From Knoellia flava TL1 (GTDB lineage Bacteria; Actinomycetota; Actinomycetes; Actinomycetales; Dermatophilaceae), in NCBI RefSeq assembly GCF_000768675.1, contig NZ_AVPI01000010.1:28757-92756 (forward strand): DNA of 64,000 bases. The letters run 5' to 3'. The notes beneath the pieces were generated by a model, which saw only the letters and a list, made by a program, of their open reading frames with translations, did not search any database and had not been told where the DNA came from. Shown here piece after piece: positions 19,023-28,351 of this stretch (position 1 is the first letter of the stretch; the number at the start of each line of letters is the position of its first letter). Position numbers and translations under genes: made by a program.

Positions 19023-21095
19023 ATGACGGAGTCGGGCACCGGCCCATCGCACCGCTACGTGCAGCCCTGGCTCCACGAGTTCGAGATCGCGGTGCGGGGG
19101 AACGTCACCAGCGTCTCGGACCGGCACGGGGACATGGGGGCCGCCGGGACCGGGCTCTTCGTGGACGACCGCCGGGTCCTCTCGCTGTGGGACGTGCGCG
19201 TCGACGGTGAGCGACCCGACTGGCTCGCGGCGGCGAGCTCCGGCCCCCGGACCACCGTCTCCACCCTCCTGCGTTCGCTCGGCGACCCCGGGGCGGACCC
19301 GACCGTCGAGCTCGTCCGCGAGCGCACCCTCGTCGACGGTGGGATGCACGAGAGCCTGCGGATCGCCTCGCACGCCGCGGATCACGTCGAGCTCGAGCTG
19401 ACGATCCGGCTCGGGGGCGACGGCGCGGACGTGGCGACCGTCAAGGGTGGCGCCTCGAACAGTCTGTTGGTGCCCGAAACCTCTGGTCGCGGTCTGACGT
19501 GGGAGGACGAGCGTCATGCGACGACGTTCACCGCCGACGACGGGAGGACCTCCCTCGCCGTCGACGGGACGACGGACTGGGTCTGGTCGACGACGGTCGC
19601 GCCGGGCGGCACGTCCACCCTCCGGACGAGCCTCCTGACGGAGCGACGGGGCGAGCCGGTCTTCGCCACCGACCCCGGCTGGGACGGGATCGCCTGGGAC
19701 TTCGTCTCGCTGGACTCCGTCGACCCCCGACCGGGTCACCTCATGGCGCAGTCCGTCGCCGACCTGCGCGGCCTCCTGCTCACCGATCCCGAGTCGCCGC
19801 AGGACGTCTTCGCCGCGGCCGGGACCCCGTGGTACCTCACCCTCTTCGGCCGCGACTCCCTGTGGGCGGCTCGCCTCATGCTGCCCTTCGGCACCGACCT
19901 CGCCCGGGGCACGCTCCGCTCGCTGGCCCGTCGACAGGGCACCGCGACCGACCCCGTCACCGCCTCGGCGCCCGGCAAGATCCTCCATGAGGTGCGCCGC
20001 AGCACCTACGTCGACCCCGTGACGGGGATGAGGCTGCCACCGGTCTACTACGGCTCGGTCGACGCCACGCCGCTCTGGGTCAGGCTGCTCCACGACGCGT
20101 GGCGGTGGGGCCTCGACGACGAGGTCGTCCGCGAGCTCGAGCCGACCCTGCGCGGCGCCCTGGCGTGGATGCGCACCGAGGCCGAGAGCGGCGACGGACT
20201 TCTGCGCTACGTCGACGAGAGCGGCTCGGGACTCGCGAACCAGGGCTGGAAGGACTCGGGGGACTCGATGCGGCGCAGCGACGGCACCATCGCCGACGCG
20301 CCCATCGCCCTCGTGGAGACGCAGGCGTATGCCGTCGCCGCGGCTCGCGGGGCGGCCGACCTCCTCGAGACCGTCCTGGGGGAGTCCGGGGACGACTGGC
20401 GCGCCTGGGCCGACGACCTCACCGCGACCGTGCGCGAGCGGTTCTGGGTCGACTCGTCGTCGGTGCGTCACCTGTCGATGGCGATCGCCGGCGACGGCCG
20501 TCCCGTCGACGGGGTCGGCAGCAACATGGGCCACGTCCTCGGGACGGGTGTGCTCACCGCCGCCGAGGCCCGTCGCGCGGCCCACACGCTGACGTCGCCC
20601 GACATGCTCGGTCCCGCAGGCGTGCGCACGCTCTCGCGGGACAACCCGGCATACAACCCCGTCGGCTACCACACGGGGTCGGTGTGGACGCACGACAACG
20701 CCATCGCCGCGCTCGGCCTCGCGAAGGAGGGGTTCGGCGTCGAGGCGGCTCGCGTCCTCGATGCCCTGGTCCACGTCGGCTCGTGGACCGGCAACCGCTG
20801 GCCCGAGCTGTTCGGCGGTGAGCTCCTCATGGGTCGCCCCATGCCGTACCCGGCCTCGTGCCGGCCGCAGGCCTGGGCCGCAGCCTCCGCCGGCGCGCTC
20901 GTCGAGGTCGCCCTGGGCCTCGACGCGGACGCGCCCCGGCGGACCCTTCGACTCGCGCCGATCAGCCCGGCGCCGTTCGGCGCGATGACCGTCCGGGGGG
21001 TCCGCGTGGGTGAGGTCGAGGTGTCGGTCTCGGTCGACGCCGAGGGCGAGGTGACCGACGTGCAGGCGGAGGGGGTCGACGTCGTCGTCGGCTGA
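19023..21095 (+). CDS. Glycogen-debranching/amylo-alpha-1,6-glucosidase-type protein
   Basis: 690 residues. The N-terminal 230 residues form the beta-rich GDE_N-bis domain (VSDRHGDMGAAGTGLFVDDRRVLS is the typical entry, shown here in two parts: SDRHGDMG and GTGLFVDDRRVLS). The C-terminal (alpha/alpha)6 barrel has PWYLTLFGRDSLWAARLM, NQGWKDSGDSMR and HTGSVWTHDNAIAALGLA, the conserved acid-bearing loops of the GH63/GH133-like debranching fold. It probably hydrolyses alpha-glucosidic bonds in the cytosol. Exact substrate (glycogen, trehalose derivatives or other glucans) is not clear. A leaderless promoter precedes it and a metallophosphoesterase gene follows after 35 bases. Confidence 0.85.
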   Translation: MTESGTGPSHRYVQPWLHEFEIAVRGNVTSVSDRHGDMGAAGTGLFVDDRRVLSLWDVRVDGERPDWLAAASSGPRTTVSTLLRSLGDPGADPTVELVRERTLVDGGMHESLRIASHAADHVELELTIRLGGDGADVATVKGGASNSLLVPETSGRGLTWEDERHATTFTADDGRTSLAVDGTTDWVWSTTVAPGGTSTLRTSLLTERRGEPVFATDPGWDGIAWDFVSLDSVDPRPGHLMAQSVADLRGLLLTDPESPQDVFAAAGTPWYLTLFGRDSLWAARLMLPFGTDLARGTLRSLARRQGTATDPVTASAPGKILHEVRRSTYVDPVTGMRLPPVYYGSVDATPLWVRLLHDAWRWGLDDEVVRELEPTLRGALAWMRTEAESGDGLLRYVDESGSGLANQGWKDSGDSMRRSDGTIADAPIALVETQAYAVAAARGAADLLETVLGESGDDWRAWADDLTATVRERFWVDSSSVRHLSMAIAGDGRPVDGVGSNMGHVLGTGVLTAAEARRAAHTLTSPDMLGPAGVRTLSRDNPAYNPVGYHTGSVWTHDNAIAALGLAKEGFGVEAARVLDALVHVGSWTGNRWPELFGGELLMGRPMPYPASCRPQAWAAASAGALVEVALGLDADAPRRTLRLAPISPAPFGAMTVRGVRVGEVEVSVSVDAEGEVTDVQAEGVDVVVG

Positions 21096-21130
21096 GTGAC
21101 GGGAGGTCGCGCCGACGGCATACTGGGGCG

Positions 21131-21799
21131 ATGGTGCGGGTCCTCGCCATCGCCGACGAGGTGGACCACTCCCTCGTGGGGGAGCGGCTCACCCGGATGC
21201 GACCCGACCTCGTCGTCAGCGCGGGCGACCTGCCGTGGGACTACATCGAGTCCGTCGCCTCGGCGGTGGACGTCCCCGTCGTCTTCGTCCCGGGCAACCA
21301 CGACCCGGAGGTGTCGAGCAGCAAGGTCTCGCGCGCGGGGCTGCACCTCGACGCCGGGATGCCCTGTCCGGCACCGCGACCGGTCGGAGCCGTCAACGCC
21401 GACGGTCTCGTCGTCGAGGCGGCCGGGCTGCGCATCGCCGGCCTCGGTGGGTGCGTGAGGTACAGGCAGGGACCGAACATGTACTCGCAGCGCGAGTACC
21501 ACCTGCGGGCCCGTCGGCTGTCGTGGCGCGCCCGCGGTGGCTGGTCACCGGCCCGTCGGCTCCCGTCGGTGGACATCCTGCTCACCCACGCGCCGCCGCT
21601 CGGCCTCGGTGACGAGGAGGACGGTCCCCACGTCGGCATCGCCGCGCTTCATGGCCTGCTCGACCGGCTGCGCCCGACGTGGCTGCTGCACGGGCACATC
21701 CACCCGCACGGACAGCCGCGCCCCGACCGGCAGGTGGGCGTCACCACCATCCGCAACGTCGTCCCCGTGCGGCTCTTCGAGATCGAGCGAGGCGAGTGA
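21131..21799 (+). CDS. Metallophosphoesterase
   Basis: 222 residues. Metal-site motifs of the calcineurin-like fold are visible as SAGDL, PGNHD, LTHAPP and HGHIHPHG. The first motif, usually DxH, reads VLAIADEVDHS here, so the first ligand pair may be altered (D-E-V). The family hydrolyses phosphodiesters or monoesters with two metal ions. CATACT at 21119-21124 ends six bases before the ATG and looks like a -10 for a leaderless mRNA; it contains part of a GGCATAC copy. The next gene starts one base after the stop, so they form an operon. Confidence 0.85.
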   Translation: MVRVLAIADEVDHSLVGERLTRMRPDLVVSAGDLPWDYIESVASAVDVPVVFVPGNHDPEVSSSKVSRAGLHLDAGMPCPAPRPVGAVNADGLVVEAAGLRIAGLGGCVRYRQGPNMYSQREYHLRARRLSWRARGGWSPARRLPSVDILLTHAPPLGLGDEEDGPHVGIAALHGLLDRLRPTWLLHGHIHPHGQPRPDRQVGVTTIRNVVPVRLFEIERGE

Positions 21800-21800
21800 C

Positions 21801-22643
21801 ATGGCGTCCGACACCGGGTTCCCGCGGGCCGACGCCGAGGCCGACTTCCTCAAGGTCCGCCGGCAGCAGCGCATGTCGGGCCTCGCGCGCAAGATGCGCG
21901 GGGACGAGGGCCGGGTCCTCGCCCTCGACGAGGTCCTCAAGGCGGTCGGCAACCGCGGCGAGCAGTCGCTCGGCGTCCAAAGCATCCCGGTCGAGCGCAT
22001 CGTCGGGTCGGTCGACAAGGTGCGTGAGTTCGACCCGAGCTTCCGACCCACCTCCGGACGCAACCGGGCCCGGTGGGAGCGGCTCGCGGAGGCGGTGCGG
22101 CGGGGCCAGCCGATCCCGCCGATCGACGTCTACCAGGTCGGTGACATGTACTTCGTCCGCGACGGGCACCACCGGGTCTCGGTCGTGCGGGCGCTCGGCG
22201 ACTCGCTCATCGAGGCAGACGTCACCCGGATCCGCACGACGCTCGACCCGGCCGGCATACGGGGTCGCGGCGACCTGCGTGGCAAGGCGATGCGCAAGCT
22301 CTTCCTCGAGCGCGTCCCGCTCGACAAGCTCGCGCGGGGCGAGGTGAAGTGCAAGGACCCGGCGAACTACCCGCTGCTCGCCGAGATGGTCGAGGCCTGG
22401 GCGGCTCGGCTCATGTTCCGCGAGGAGGTCCTCCTCAGCGCGTCGCACGCCGCGTCGCGGTGGTACGCCGAGGAGTTTCAGATGGTCATGGAGCTCGCGC
22501 GCGGCGGGTTCGTCGAGGAGGGGGAGGCCGAGGGCGACGCCTACGTGCGGCTCGCGGGCACGCGCTACCAGCTCTTCGGCGAGCACGTCTGGTCCGAGGA
22601 GGTCTTCGAGGAGATCGCGCGGGTACGCGCAAAGGGCAAGTGA
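21801..22643 (+). CDS. ParB/Srx-fold nuclease-like domain protein
   Basis: 280 residues, ATG 21801 one base after the phosphoesterase stop. Residues about 85-135 hold the ParB-like fold: RRGQPIPPIDVYQVGDMYFV followed by RDGHHRVSVVRALG, equivalent to ParB box I and II (the GERRxRA position reads DGHHRVSV, as in the ParB/sulfiredoxin-like group). No helix-turn-helix or centromere-binding part is evident, so it is unlikely to be the chromosome-partition ParB. The C-terminal half is helical. It may be a nucleotide-hydrolysing or DNA-related enzyme working with the phosphoesterase. A rare ATA codon at 22257 lies inside a GGCATAC copy. Confidence 0.8.
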   Translation: MASDTGFPRADAEADFLKVRRQQRMSGLARKMRGDEGRVLALDEVLKAVGNRGEQSLGVQSIPVERIVGSVDKVREFDPSFRPTSGRNRARWERLAEAVRRGQPIPPIDVYQVGDMYFVRDGHHRVSVVRALGDSLIEADVTRIRTTLDPAGIRGRGDLRGKAMRKLFLERVPLDKLARGEVKCKDPANYPLLAEMVEAWAARLMFREEVLLSASHAASRWYAEEFQMVMELARGGFVEEGEAEGDAYVRLAGTRYQLFGEHVWSEEVFEEIARVRAKGK

Positions 22644-22653
22644 GCCCGGGTCG

Positions 22654-22687
22654 CCGCACGGCGTGAGGGGTGGTGCACGCCGTGCGG
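22654..22687. terminator. Bidirectional terminator between convergent genes
   Basis: CCGCACGGCGTG (22654-22665) pairs perfectly with CACGCCGTGCGG (22676-22687) around a 10-base loop. It is midway between the stops of the ParB-like gene and the ABC ATPase gene. Confidence 0.8.
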
Positions 22688-22701
22688 TGCATCAGCTCAG
22701 G

Positions 22702-23919
22702 TCAGGCGCGCGACTCCTCGGACCCGGTCTTCTCGCGCTCGACGCCCTCGAGGAGGTTCTGGCCGCTCTTGGCGTCGAAGATCTGCATCTGCGACGTGTC
22801 GTACCAGAGCTCGGCGTCCTCACCCTGCTTCGTGCGGGCTGCCGGGTCGAGGCGCGCCGTGACCGAGGTGCCGTCGCCGCCGGCCATGTCGTTGCCCGAG
22901 TCTGCGGCGAGGTCGTCGAGGTCGGCCGAGTGGGCGCCCTCACCACGGACGGTGAAGTAGGCATAGATGTCCGAGCCCATGGCCTCGACGATGTCGACCG
23001 GGGCCGTGAACCGTGCGCCGCCCTTGGCCTCGGGCACGAGGCGCGCGTCCTCGAAGTGCTCGGGACGGATGCCGACGATGACGTCCTTGCTGCTCGCGTT
23101 CGCGCCCTCGAGGGCCTGGCGCAGCCGGTCGGGGAGCTGGGCGTCGCCGAGCGCGGTGACGACCTTGCCTCCGCCCTCGAGCCGGCCGGGGAGGAAGTTC
23201 ATCGACGGGCTGCCGATGAAGCCGGCGACGAAGAGGTTGGTCGGGTGCTCGTAGAGCTCGGTGGGGGAGCCGACCTGCTGGACGACGCCGCCACGCATGA
23301 CGACGACCCGGTCGCCCAGCGTCATCGCCTCGGTCTGGTCGTGCGTGACATAGATCGTCGTCGTGCCGAGGTTCTTCTGGATGCGCGAGACCTGGGTGCG
23401 CATCTGGACCCGCAGCTTGGCGTCGAGGTTGGAGAGCGGCTCGTCCATGAGGAACGCCTTGGGGGAGCGGACGATCGCCCGTCCCATGGCGACCCGCTGG
23501 CGCTGGCCACCGGAGAGGTTCGAGGGACGCCGGTCGAGGTGCTGGCCCAGCTCGAGCATCTCGGCGGCCTCGCCCACCTTCTTGGCGATCGTGGCCTTGT
23601 CGACGCCGGCGAGCTTGAGCGGGAAGCCCATGTTCTCGCCGACGGTCATGTGCGGGTAGAGGGCGTAGGACTGGAACACCATGGCGATGTCGCGGTCCTT
23701 GGGCGCCTTGTCGTTGACGACCTCACCGTCGATGAGGAGCCGGCCCTGGGTGATGTCCTCCAGCCCGGCCACCATGTTGAGGGTCGTCGACTTCCCGCAC
23801 CCCGAGGGACCGACGAGGATGATGAACTCCCCGTCGGCGATCTCGAGGTTGAAGTTGTCGACGGCCAGCGCGCCGTCGGGATAGCGCTTGACGACGTTGT
23901 CGAGGACGATCTCTGCCAT
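22702..23919 (-). CDS. Sugar ABC transporter ATP-binding protein (UgpC/MsmK type)
   Basis: 405 residues. Walker A GPSGCGKST, Q-loop in MVFQSYALYPHMTV, signature NLSGGQRQRVAMGRA and Walker B AFLMDEPLSNLDAK are intact. The C-terminal 150 residues form the TOBE/MalK regulatory domain (VIVGIRPEHFEDARLV). An acidic insert near residues 330-365 (SADLDDLAADSGNDMAGGDG) is longer than usual. It energises import of an oligosaccharide or polyol through the two permeases upstream in this operon. As with MsmK-type ATPases it may also serve other importers in the cell. Last gene of the operon; a terminator hairpin follows. Confidence 0.92.
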   Translation of the reverse strand: MAEIVLDNVVKRYPDGALAVDNFNLEIADGEFIILVGPSGCGKSTTLNMVAGLEDITQGRLLIDGEVVNDKAPKDRDIAMVFQSYALYPHMTVGENMGFPLKLAGVDKATIAKKVGEAAEMLELGQHLDRRPSNLSGGQRQRVAMGRAIVRSPKAFLMDEPLSNLDAKLRVQMRTQVSRIQKNLGTTTIYVTHDQTEAMTLGDRVVVMRGGVVQQVGSPTELYEHPTNLFVAGFIGSPSMNFLPGRLEGGGKVVTALGDAQLPDRLRQALEGANASSKDVIVGIRPEHFEDARLVPEAKGGARFTAPVDIVEAMGSDIYAYFTVRGEGAHSADLDDLAADSGNDMAGGDGTSVTARLDPAARTKQGEDAELWYDTSQMQIFDAKSGQNLLEGVEREKTGSEESRA

Positions 23920-23951
23920 GACTGCTCCTTGGGTCTCGAACTCGGTCGCTG

Positions 23952-24785
23952 TCAGCCCTTGACGGCGCCGGACGTCAGTCCGGCCACGATCCGTCGCTGG
24001 AAGAGCAGCACGAAGATGACGATGGGGATGGTGATGACGACCGCGGCTGCGGCGATGGGCCCGGTGGGCTTCTCGAACGTCGTGGCGCCGGTGAAGTAGG
24101 ACATCGCCGCGGGGACGGTGCGGGAGGCCGAGGTCGAGGTGAGCGAGATCGCGAAGAGGAAGTCGTTCCAGCAGCCGATGAAGACGAGGATGGCCGTCGT
24201 GAAGACGCCGGGCATCGCCAGCGGGGTGATGACCTGTCGGAACGCCTGGTAGGGCGTGGCGCCGTCCATCTTCGCCGCCTTCTCGAGCTCCCACGGGATC
24301 TCCCTGAAGAACGCCGACAGGGTGTAGATCGCGAGCGGGAGGGCGAAGGTGATGTAGGGGATGATGAGGCCGGCCCAGGTGTCGAAGAGGCCCAGCGTCG
24401 TCTCGATCTTGAACAGCGGTGTCACGAGCGCGATCTGGGGGAACATCGAGATGAGCAGCGACATGGCGACGATGGCCCTCTTGCCCGGGAAGTCGAGCCG
24501 CGCGATGGCGTAGGCGGCCATGGTGCCGAAGACGATCGCCACGAAGGTCGCGATGAGGCAGATGCCGATCGAGTTGATGAGCGCCCGGGTGAAGTCGGGG
24601 TTGTCGAAGATCTGCTGGTAGCTCGCCCACGACGGTGACACGGGGAGGAACTTGCCGTCGTTGAGGGTCGCCGAGTCCTTGAGCGACAGCGACACGATCC
24701 AGATGACCGGGACGAAGGCGTAGATGAGGACGAGGACGTTGACCATCGTCCAGGTGAGCTTCCGCCGAGGTGTCTCCTGCTCCAT
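23952..24785 (-). CDS. Carbohydrate ABC transporter permease (MalG family)
   Basis: 277 residues with six predicted membrane spans. The ATPase-coupling EAA loop reads [20 protein letters not shown] followed by PLAMPG. The C-terminus ends in GLTSGAVKG, the typical last loop of MalG-type permeases. The start is one base past the stop of the partner permease, so the two are co-translated and would form a heterodimer. Confidence 0.92.
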   Translation of the reverse strand: MEQETPRRKLTWTMVNVLVLIYAFVPVIWIVSLSLKDSATLNDGKFLPVSPSWASYQQIFDNPDFTRALINSIGICLIATFVAIVFGTMAAYAIARLDFPGKRAIVAMSLLISMFPQIALVTPLFKIETTLGLFDTWAGLIIPYITFALPLAIYTLSAFFREIPWELEKAAKMDGATPYQAFRQVITPLAMPGVFTTAILVFIGCWNDFLFAISLTSTSASRTVPAAMSYFTGATTFEKPTGPIAAAAVVITIPIVIFVLLFQRRIVAGLTSGAVKG

Positions 24786-24786
24786 G

Positions 24787-25773
24787 TCAGCGCCTTCCGC
24801 CGTCGTCGGACCCCGGTGCCGCGGCGCCGAAGAGCTTGATGAAGATGAACGCGATGATCGCGATGGACAGGAAGATGAGGACGGCCATCGTCGACCCGAT
24901 GCCGAGGTTGAGGCCGCGGATGAGGTTGTTGTAGCCGACCATCGACACCGACGCCGTCTCGTTCGCGCCTCCGGTGAGGACGAAGATGTTGTCGAAGATC
25001 CGGAACGCGTCGAGCGTGCGGAAGAGCAGCGCCACGAGGATCGACGGCTTGATGAGCGGCACGGTGATCTGCCAGAACCGCTGCCACGCGGAGCCGCCGT
25101 CCATCGCCGCCGCCTTGTGCAGGTCCTCCGGGACGAGCGCGAGGCCGGCCATGAGCAGGAGCGCCATGAAGGGCACGGTCTTCCACACCTCGGCGAGGAT
25201 GATGATCGCGATCGAGGACCACTTGCCGGTGAGCGGTGCGTTGTCGCCGGCGAGCCAGCCGAGGTCCTGCGTCCAGGCGAACCGCCACGAGAACGCGGCC
25301 ACGACGGTGACGATCGCGTAGGGCACGAGCGCCGAGGTCCGCACGAGCCCGCGTCCGACGATGGTGCGGTGCATGACGATCGCCAGCAGCATGCCGAAGA
25401 CGAGCTCGAGTGCGGCGCTGATGACCGTGATGAGCAACGTGATGCCGAACGCCTGCCACCAGATCGAGCTGGACAGGACGGTCACGTAGTTCTCGAGGCC
25501 GACGAACTCGTTGGCGTCCGGGGTGCGCAGGTCGGCCCGGTTGAGCGAGAGCCAGAAGGCATAGACGATCGGGTATGCCGTCACGGCCAGCATGATGATG
25601 ACCGCCGGTGCGACGAGCTTGAGGCCGAGGTTGCGCTCGGCCCGCTTGCCCTCGCTGAAGCGCTTCTTGGCGATCTCGGTGCCCTCGTCGGGCCCGGTCC
25701 CGGAGCCTTTGGTGTCCTCCTCGATGACGCGGGCGCCCGCAGCCTCCGCCGCGGCCGAACCAGTGCTGCTCAC
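24787..25773 (-). CDS. Carbohydrate ABC transporter permease (MalF family)
   Basis: 328 residues. A 45-residue charged cytosolic tail precedes six spans. The EAA loop is [20 protein letters not shown] followed by [26 protein letters not shown] is the first span. Its start overlaps the stop of the binding-protein gene by 4 bases. It pairs with the MalG-type subunit to form the translocation path. Confidence 0.92.
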   Translation of the reverse strand: MSSTGSAAAEAAGARVIEEDTKGSGTGPDEGTEIAKKRFSEGKRAERNLGLKLVAPAVIIMLAVTAYPIVYAFWLSLNRADLRTPDANEFVGLENYVTVLSSSIWWQAFGITLLITVISAALELVFGMLLAIVMHRTIVGRGLVRTSALVPYAIVTVVAAFSWRFAWTQDLGWLAGDNAPLTGKWSSIAIIILAEVWKTVPFMALLLMAGLALVPEDLHKAAAMDGGSAWQRFWQITVPLIKPSILVALLFRTLDAFRIFDNIFVLTGGANETASVSMVGYNNLIRGLNLGIGSTMAVLIFLSIAIIAFIFIKLFGAAAPGSDDGGRR

Positions 25774-27053
25774 GGCAGGATCCCCTTTCCTTCGAGGGTC
25801 TGCGCGATGAGGTCACGCAGCTCTGACGTGGAGGACTCCGGGTCGATCGAGCCGGGCGGCGACAGGTTCGTCGACACCAGCGTCGAGATGTTCTGGTAGA
25901 GCGGGGTCCTCGGACGGGGGACGGCGTTCTTGAGCTCCTCGAGCATGACGTCGCCCATCGGGTACTGCTCGCGGAACTCGGCGTTGTCCGTGTAGATCCT
26001 CTCGAGCACCGGCGCGTCACCGGCGTCGATGGCGGCCTTGACCTGGTGCTCCTCCTTGCGGAGGCACATGGCCGCCTCGTAGGTCTCCTCCGGGTGCTTG
26101 CTGTAGGTGCTGACCGCGTAGTTCATGCCCCCGAGGGTGACCTTGGGCGGCTCGCCCGCCTCGACCGTCGGGAAGGTCGTGTAGCCGAGGTCGCCCGCGA
26201 CCTCGGGGTTGGCCTCCCGCATCGCCGAGAGGACGTAGGGCCAGTTGAGCGCGAACGCCGCGCGCCCGGCCTGGAGGTCGGCGAAGACCTCGGGCTCCTG
26301 CGCGTTCGAGAGCGAGTCGCTCACGAGACCGGAGGTCGCGAGCTTCTTGAGCAGACCGAGTCCCTGCACGGCCTTGTCGTCGAGGGTGACCTTGGTGCTG
26401 TCCTCGTTGACGAACGTCCCGCCGTAGGCGTTGAGGACGTTGTTGACGTTGACGACGTATCCCTCGTACTGCGCGGCGGTAAAAGCGATCTGGAACGGCT
26501 TGCCACCGTCCTTGAGCGCCTGGGCCTGCTCGAGGAGCTGGTCCCACGTCTCCGGAGGCTCGGGCACCAGACTTTTGCGGTACCAGAGGATCTGGACGTT
26601 CGTCGTGCGCGGGATCGCGTAGAGCTTGTCCTTCCACGTCGCCGTGTCGACCGGGGGCTGGAGGACGCCCTCGACGGCGGCCGACTTCTGCTCGCCCGTG
26701 AGCTCGCGGATCCAGCCGGCCTCGGCGAACTCGGCGGTCCACGTGACGTCCATGCCGAGCAGGTCCATGCTGTCGTCCTTGGCGGCGAGGCGCCGGACGA
26801 ACTGCTCGCGCTGGCCGTCGGCGTCGCTCGGCAGGAGGTTGCCGACGATCGTGTACTTGCCCCCCGCCTCTTTGTTGCAGGCGTCGATGAGCTCGTTGAA
26901 CTTCACCGCCGACGCGCCACCGTAGAGGTTGATGACCGTGCCGTCCGGGCCACCTCCGCAAGCCGCGGTCAACCCGGCCGTGAGGGCGATCACCCCAGCG
27001 CTCGCGGTCACACGTCGGGTCCGGCGGCGCCGGCTCTGGATGGCTCTGGACAT
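25770..27053 (-). CDS. Sugar ABC transporter lipoprotein, extracellular solute-binding
   Basis: 427 residues from ATG 27053, chosen for GAGGAGG a few bases upstream; an in-frame start at 27071 adds six non-typical residues. Lipobox LTAAC near residue 29 gives a lipid-anchored exported protein after a twin-Arg-rich n-region (RRRRTRR). The mature part has the family-1 binding fold (INLYGGASAVKFNELIDACN; YAIPRTTNVQILWYRKSL). It captures the substrate outside the membrane. First gene of the four-gene operon. Family likeness is to binding proteins for trehalose/maltose-type sugars, but the ligand is not decided by sequence alone. Confidence 0.9.
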   Translation of the reverse strand: MSRAIQSRRRRTRRVTASAGVIALTAGLTAACGGGPDGTVINLYGGASAVKFNELIDACNKEAGGKYTIVGNLLPSDADGQREQFVRRLAAKDDSMDLLGMDVTWTAEFAEAGWIRELTGEQKSAAVEGVLQPPVDTATWKDKLYAIPRTTNVQILWYRKSLVPEPPETWDQLLEQAQALKDGGKPFQIAFTAAQYEGYVVNVNNVLNAYGGTFVNEDSTKVTLDDKAVQGLGLLKKLATSGLVSDSLSNAQEPEVFADLQAGRAAFALNWPYVLSAMREANPEVAGDLGYTTFPTVEAGEPPKVTLGGMNYAVSTYSKHPEETYEAAMCLRKEEHQVKAAIDAGDAPVLERIYTDNAEFREQYPMGDVMLEELKNAVPRPRTPLYQNISTLVSTNLSPPGSIDPESSTSELRDLIAQTLEGKGILP

Positions 27054-27098
27054 GTTGCCCTCCTCGATCACGTCAGTGTGATCTGGGTCTCACCCAAT

Positions 27099-27133
27099 AC
27101 CTTCTCGGAAGGTAGCGCAACCGGTCGACCGGT
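27099..27133 (-). promoter_or_regulatory. Two palindromes upstream of the sugar ABC operon
   Basis: ACCTTCTCGGAAGGT (27099-27113, 6-bp arms) and ACCGGTCGACCGGT (27120-27133, perfect 14-bp palindrome with central CG) lie 46-80 bases upstream of the binding-protein start. The second has the shape of LacI-family operators. It also lies just past the stop of the siroheme enzyme gene, so a role in ending that transcript is possible. Confidence 0.45.
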
Positions 27134-27139
27134 GGGGTC

Positions 27140-28351
27140 TCAGCCTGTGGCGAGGTCCACGACATCCCCGACGACGACGACCGCCGGCGACTCGACCCGG
27201 CGGAAGAGCGCCGTGTCGGCGATGTCCTCGAGCGTCCCGAAGGTCACCCGCTGGTCGGGCAGGAAGCCGCGCTCGACGATCGCCACGGGGCAATCGGCGG
27301 ACCGTCCGGCGGCGATGAGCCGGGTCGCGCTGTCCCGCAGCGTGGAGACGCCCATGAGGAGGACGAGCGTGTGGTCGCTGCCCGGCGGGAGCGACGGGAT
27401 CTGCTCGTGTCCCGAGACGACGGTGAAGGCCTTGGCCACGCCACGGTGGGTCAGCGGGATGCCCGCGGCCGCAGGCACAGCGACCGCGCTCGTCACCCCG
27501 GGAACCACCTCGACCGGTATGCCGTGTGCCTCGCACGCGAGGCGCTCCTCACCTCCGCGACCGAGGACGTAGGGGTCGCCACCCTTGAGCCGCGCGACAC
27601 CGTGGCCACGGCTCGCCTCCTCGACGAGGATCTCGTTGATCCGGTCCTGGGGGACGGGGTGGTGGCCGGGGGTCTTGCCCACATCGATGACCCGCACCGA
27701 CTCGGGCAGGCGCGACACGACGGCGCGCGGCGCGAGCCGGTCGACGACGACGACGTCGGCGGTGGCCAGCAGCTCGTGCCCACGGCTCGTGAGCAGGCCG
27801 TCCGAGCCGGGCCCGCCGCCGACGAGGGCGACCCACCCCTGCTCGCGACGACGCGCGGGACGCAGGTCGAGCGCCCCCGTGTGCAGGGCGAGGTCGATCG
27901 AGTCGCGCACCCGGGCCGAGCGCCCGTCGTCCTCGGTGTGGACGGCGACCGTGACCGCACCGTCCGGGGTCTGAACCCGGGTGAGGGCGGGAACGCTCGC
28001 CGCGCTCGCGCGGACGTCGGTGGCGTCGACGCACCAGAGCCGCAGCTCGTCGGCGGCGGCCCGGACCGCGGCGTCGGCCCCGGGGTCGCCGGTGGCGGTG
28101 TGCACGAGCCACGCGCCGTCGAGGTCGGCCGGCCCCGCCCAGTCGCGCCGCACCCAAGTGGTGCGGTCGGTGTGCGCGTCGAGCAGCTCGGAGACCTCCT
28201 CGCAGACCCACGGCGAGACGACCCGGACGTCGGCCCCCTCGTCGAGGAACGACCGCACGCGCTCACCCGTGACGGGGCCTCCGCCGAGGGCGACGACGAG
28301 CCGTCCGCCGAGGTCGAGGACGACGGGGAGCGCGCCCCTCAGATGTCCCAC
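27140..28351 (-). CDS. cobA: Siroheme/uroporphyrinogen-III C-methyltransferase with N-terminal precorrin-2 dehydrogenase-like domain
   Basis: 403 residues from GTG 28351, which overlaps the cysN end by 13 bases. Residues 1-150 resemble the Met8/CysG N-terminal domain: a Rossmann strand LVVALGGGPVTGERVRSFLD, then VDATDVRASA. Residues from about 155 are the SAM-dependent methyltransferase: VALVGGGPGSDGLLTSRG, RLKGGDPYVLGRGGEE, VVPGVTSAVAVPAAAGIPLT. It would make precorrin-2 and then sirohydrochlorin for siroheme, the cofactor of the sulfite reductase encoded first in this operon. The N-terminal motif is looser than usual, so dehydrogenase activity is less sure than methyltransferase activity. 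HGIPVE near residue 285 uses a rare ATA codon inside a GGCATAC copy. Confidence 0.9.
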   Translation of the reverse strand: MGHLRGALPVVLDLGGRLVVALGGGPVTGERVRSFLDEGADVRVVSPWVCEEVSELLDAHTDRTTWVRRDWAGPADLDGAWLVHTATGDPGADAAVRAAADELRLWCVDATDVRASAASVPALTRVQTPDGAVTVAVHTEDDGRSARVRDSIDLALHTGALDLRPARRREQGWVALVGGGPGSDGLLTSRGHELLATADVVVVDRLAPRAVVSRLPESVRVIDVGKTPGHHPVPQDRINEILVEEASRGHGVARLKGGDPYVLGRGGEERLACEAHGIPVEVVPGVTSAVAVPAAAGIPLTHRGVAKAFTVVSGHEQIPSLPPGSDHTLVLLMGVSTLRDSATRLIAAGRSADCPVAIVERGFLPDQRVTFGTLEDIADTALFRRVESPAVVVVGDVVDLATG

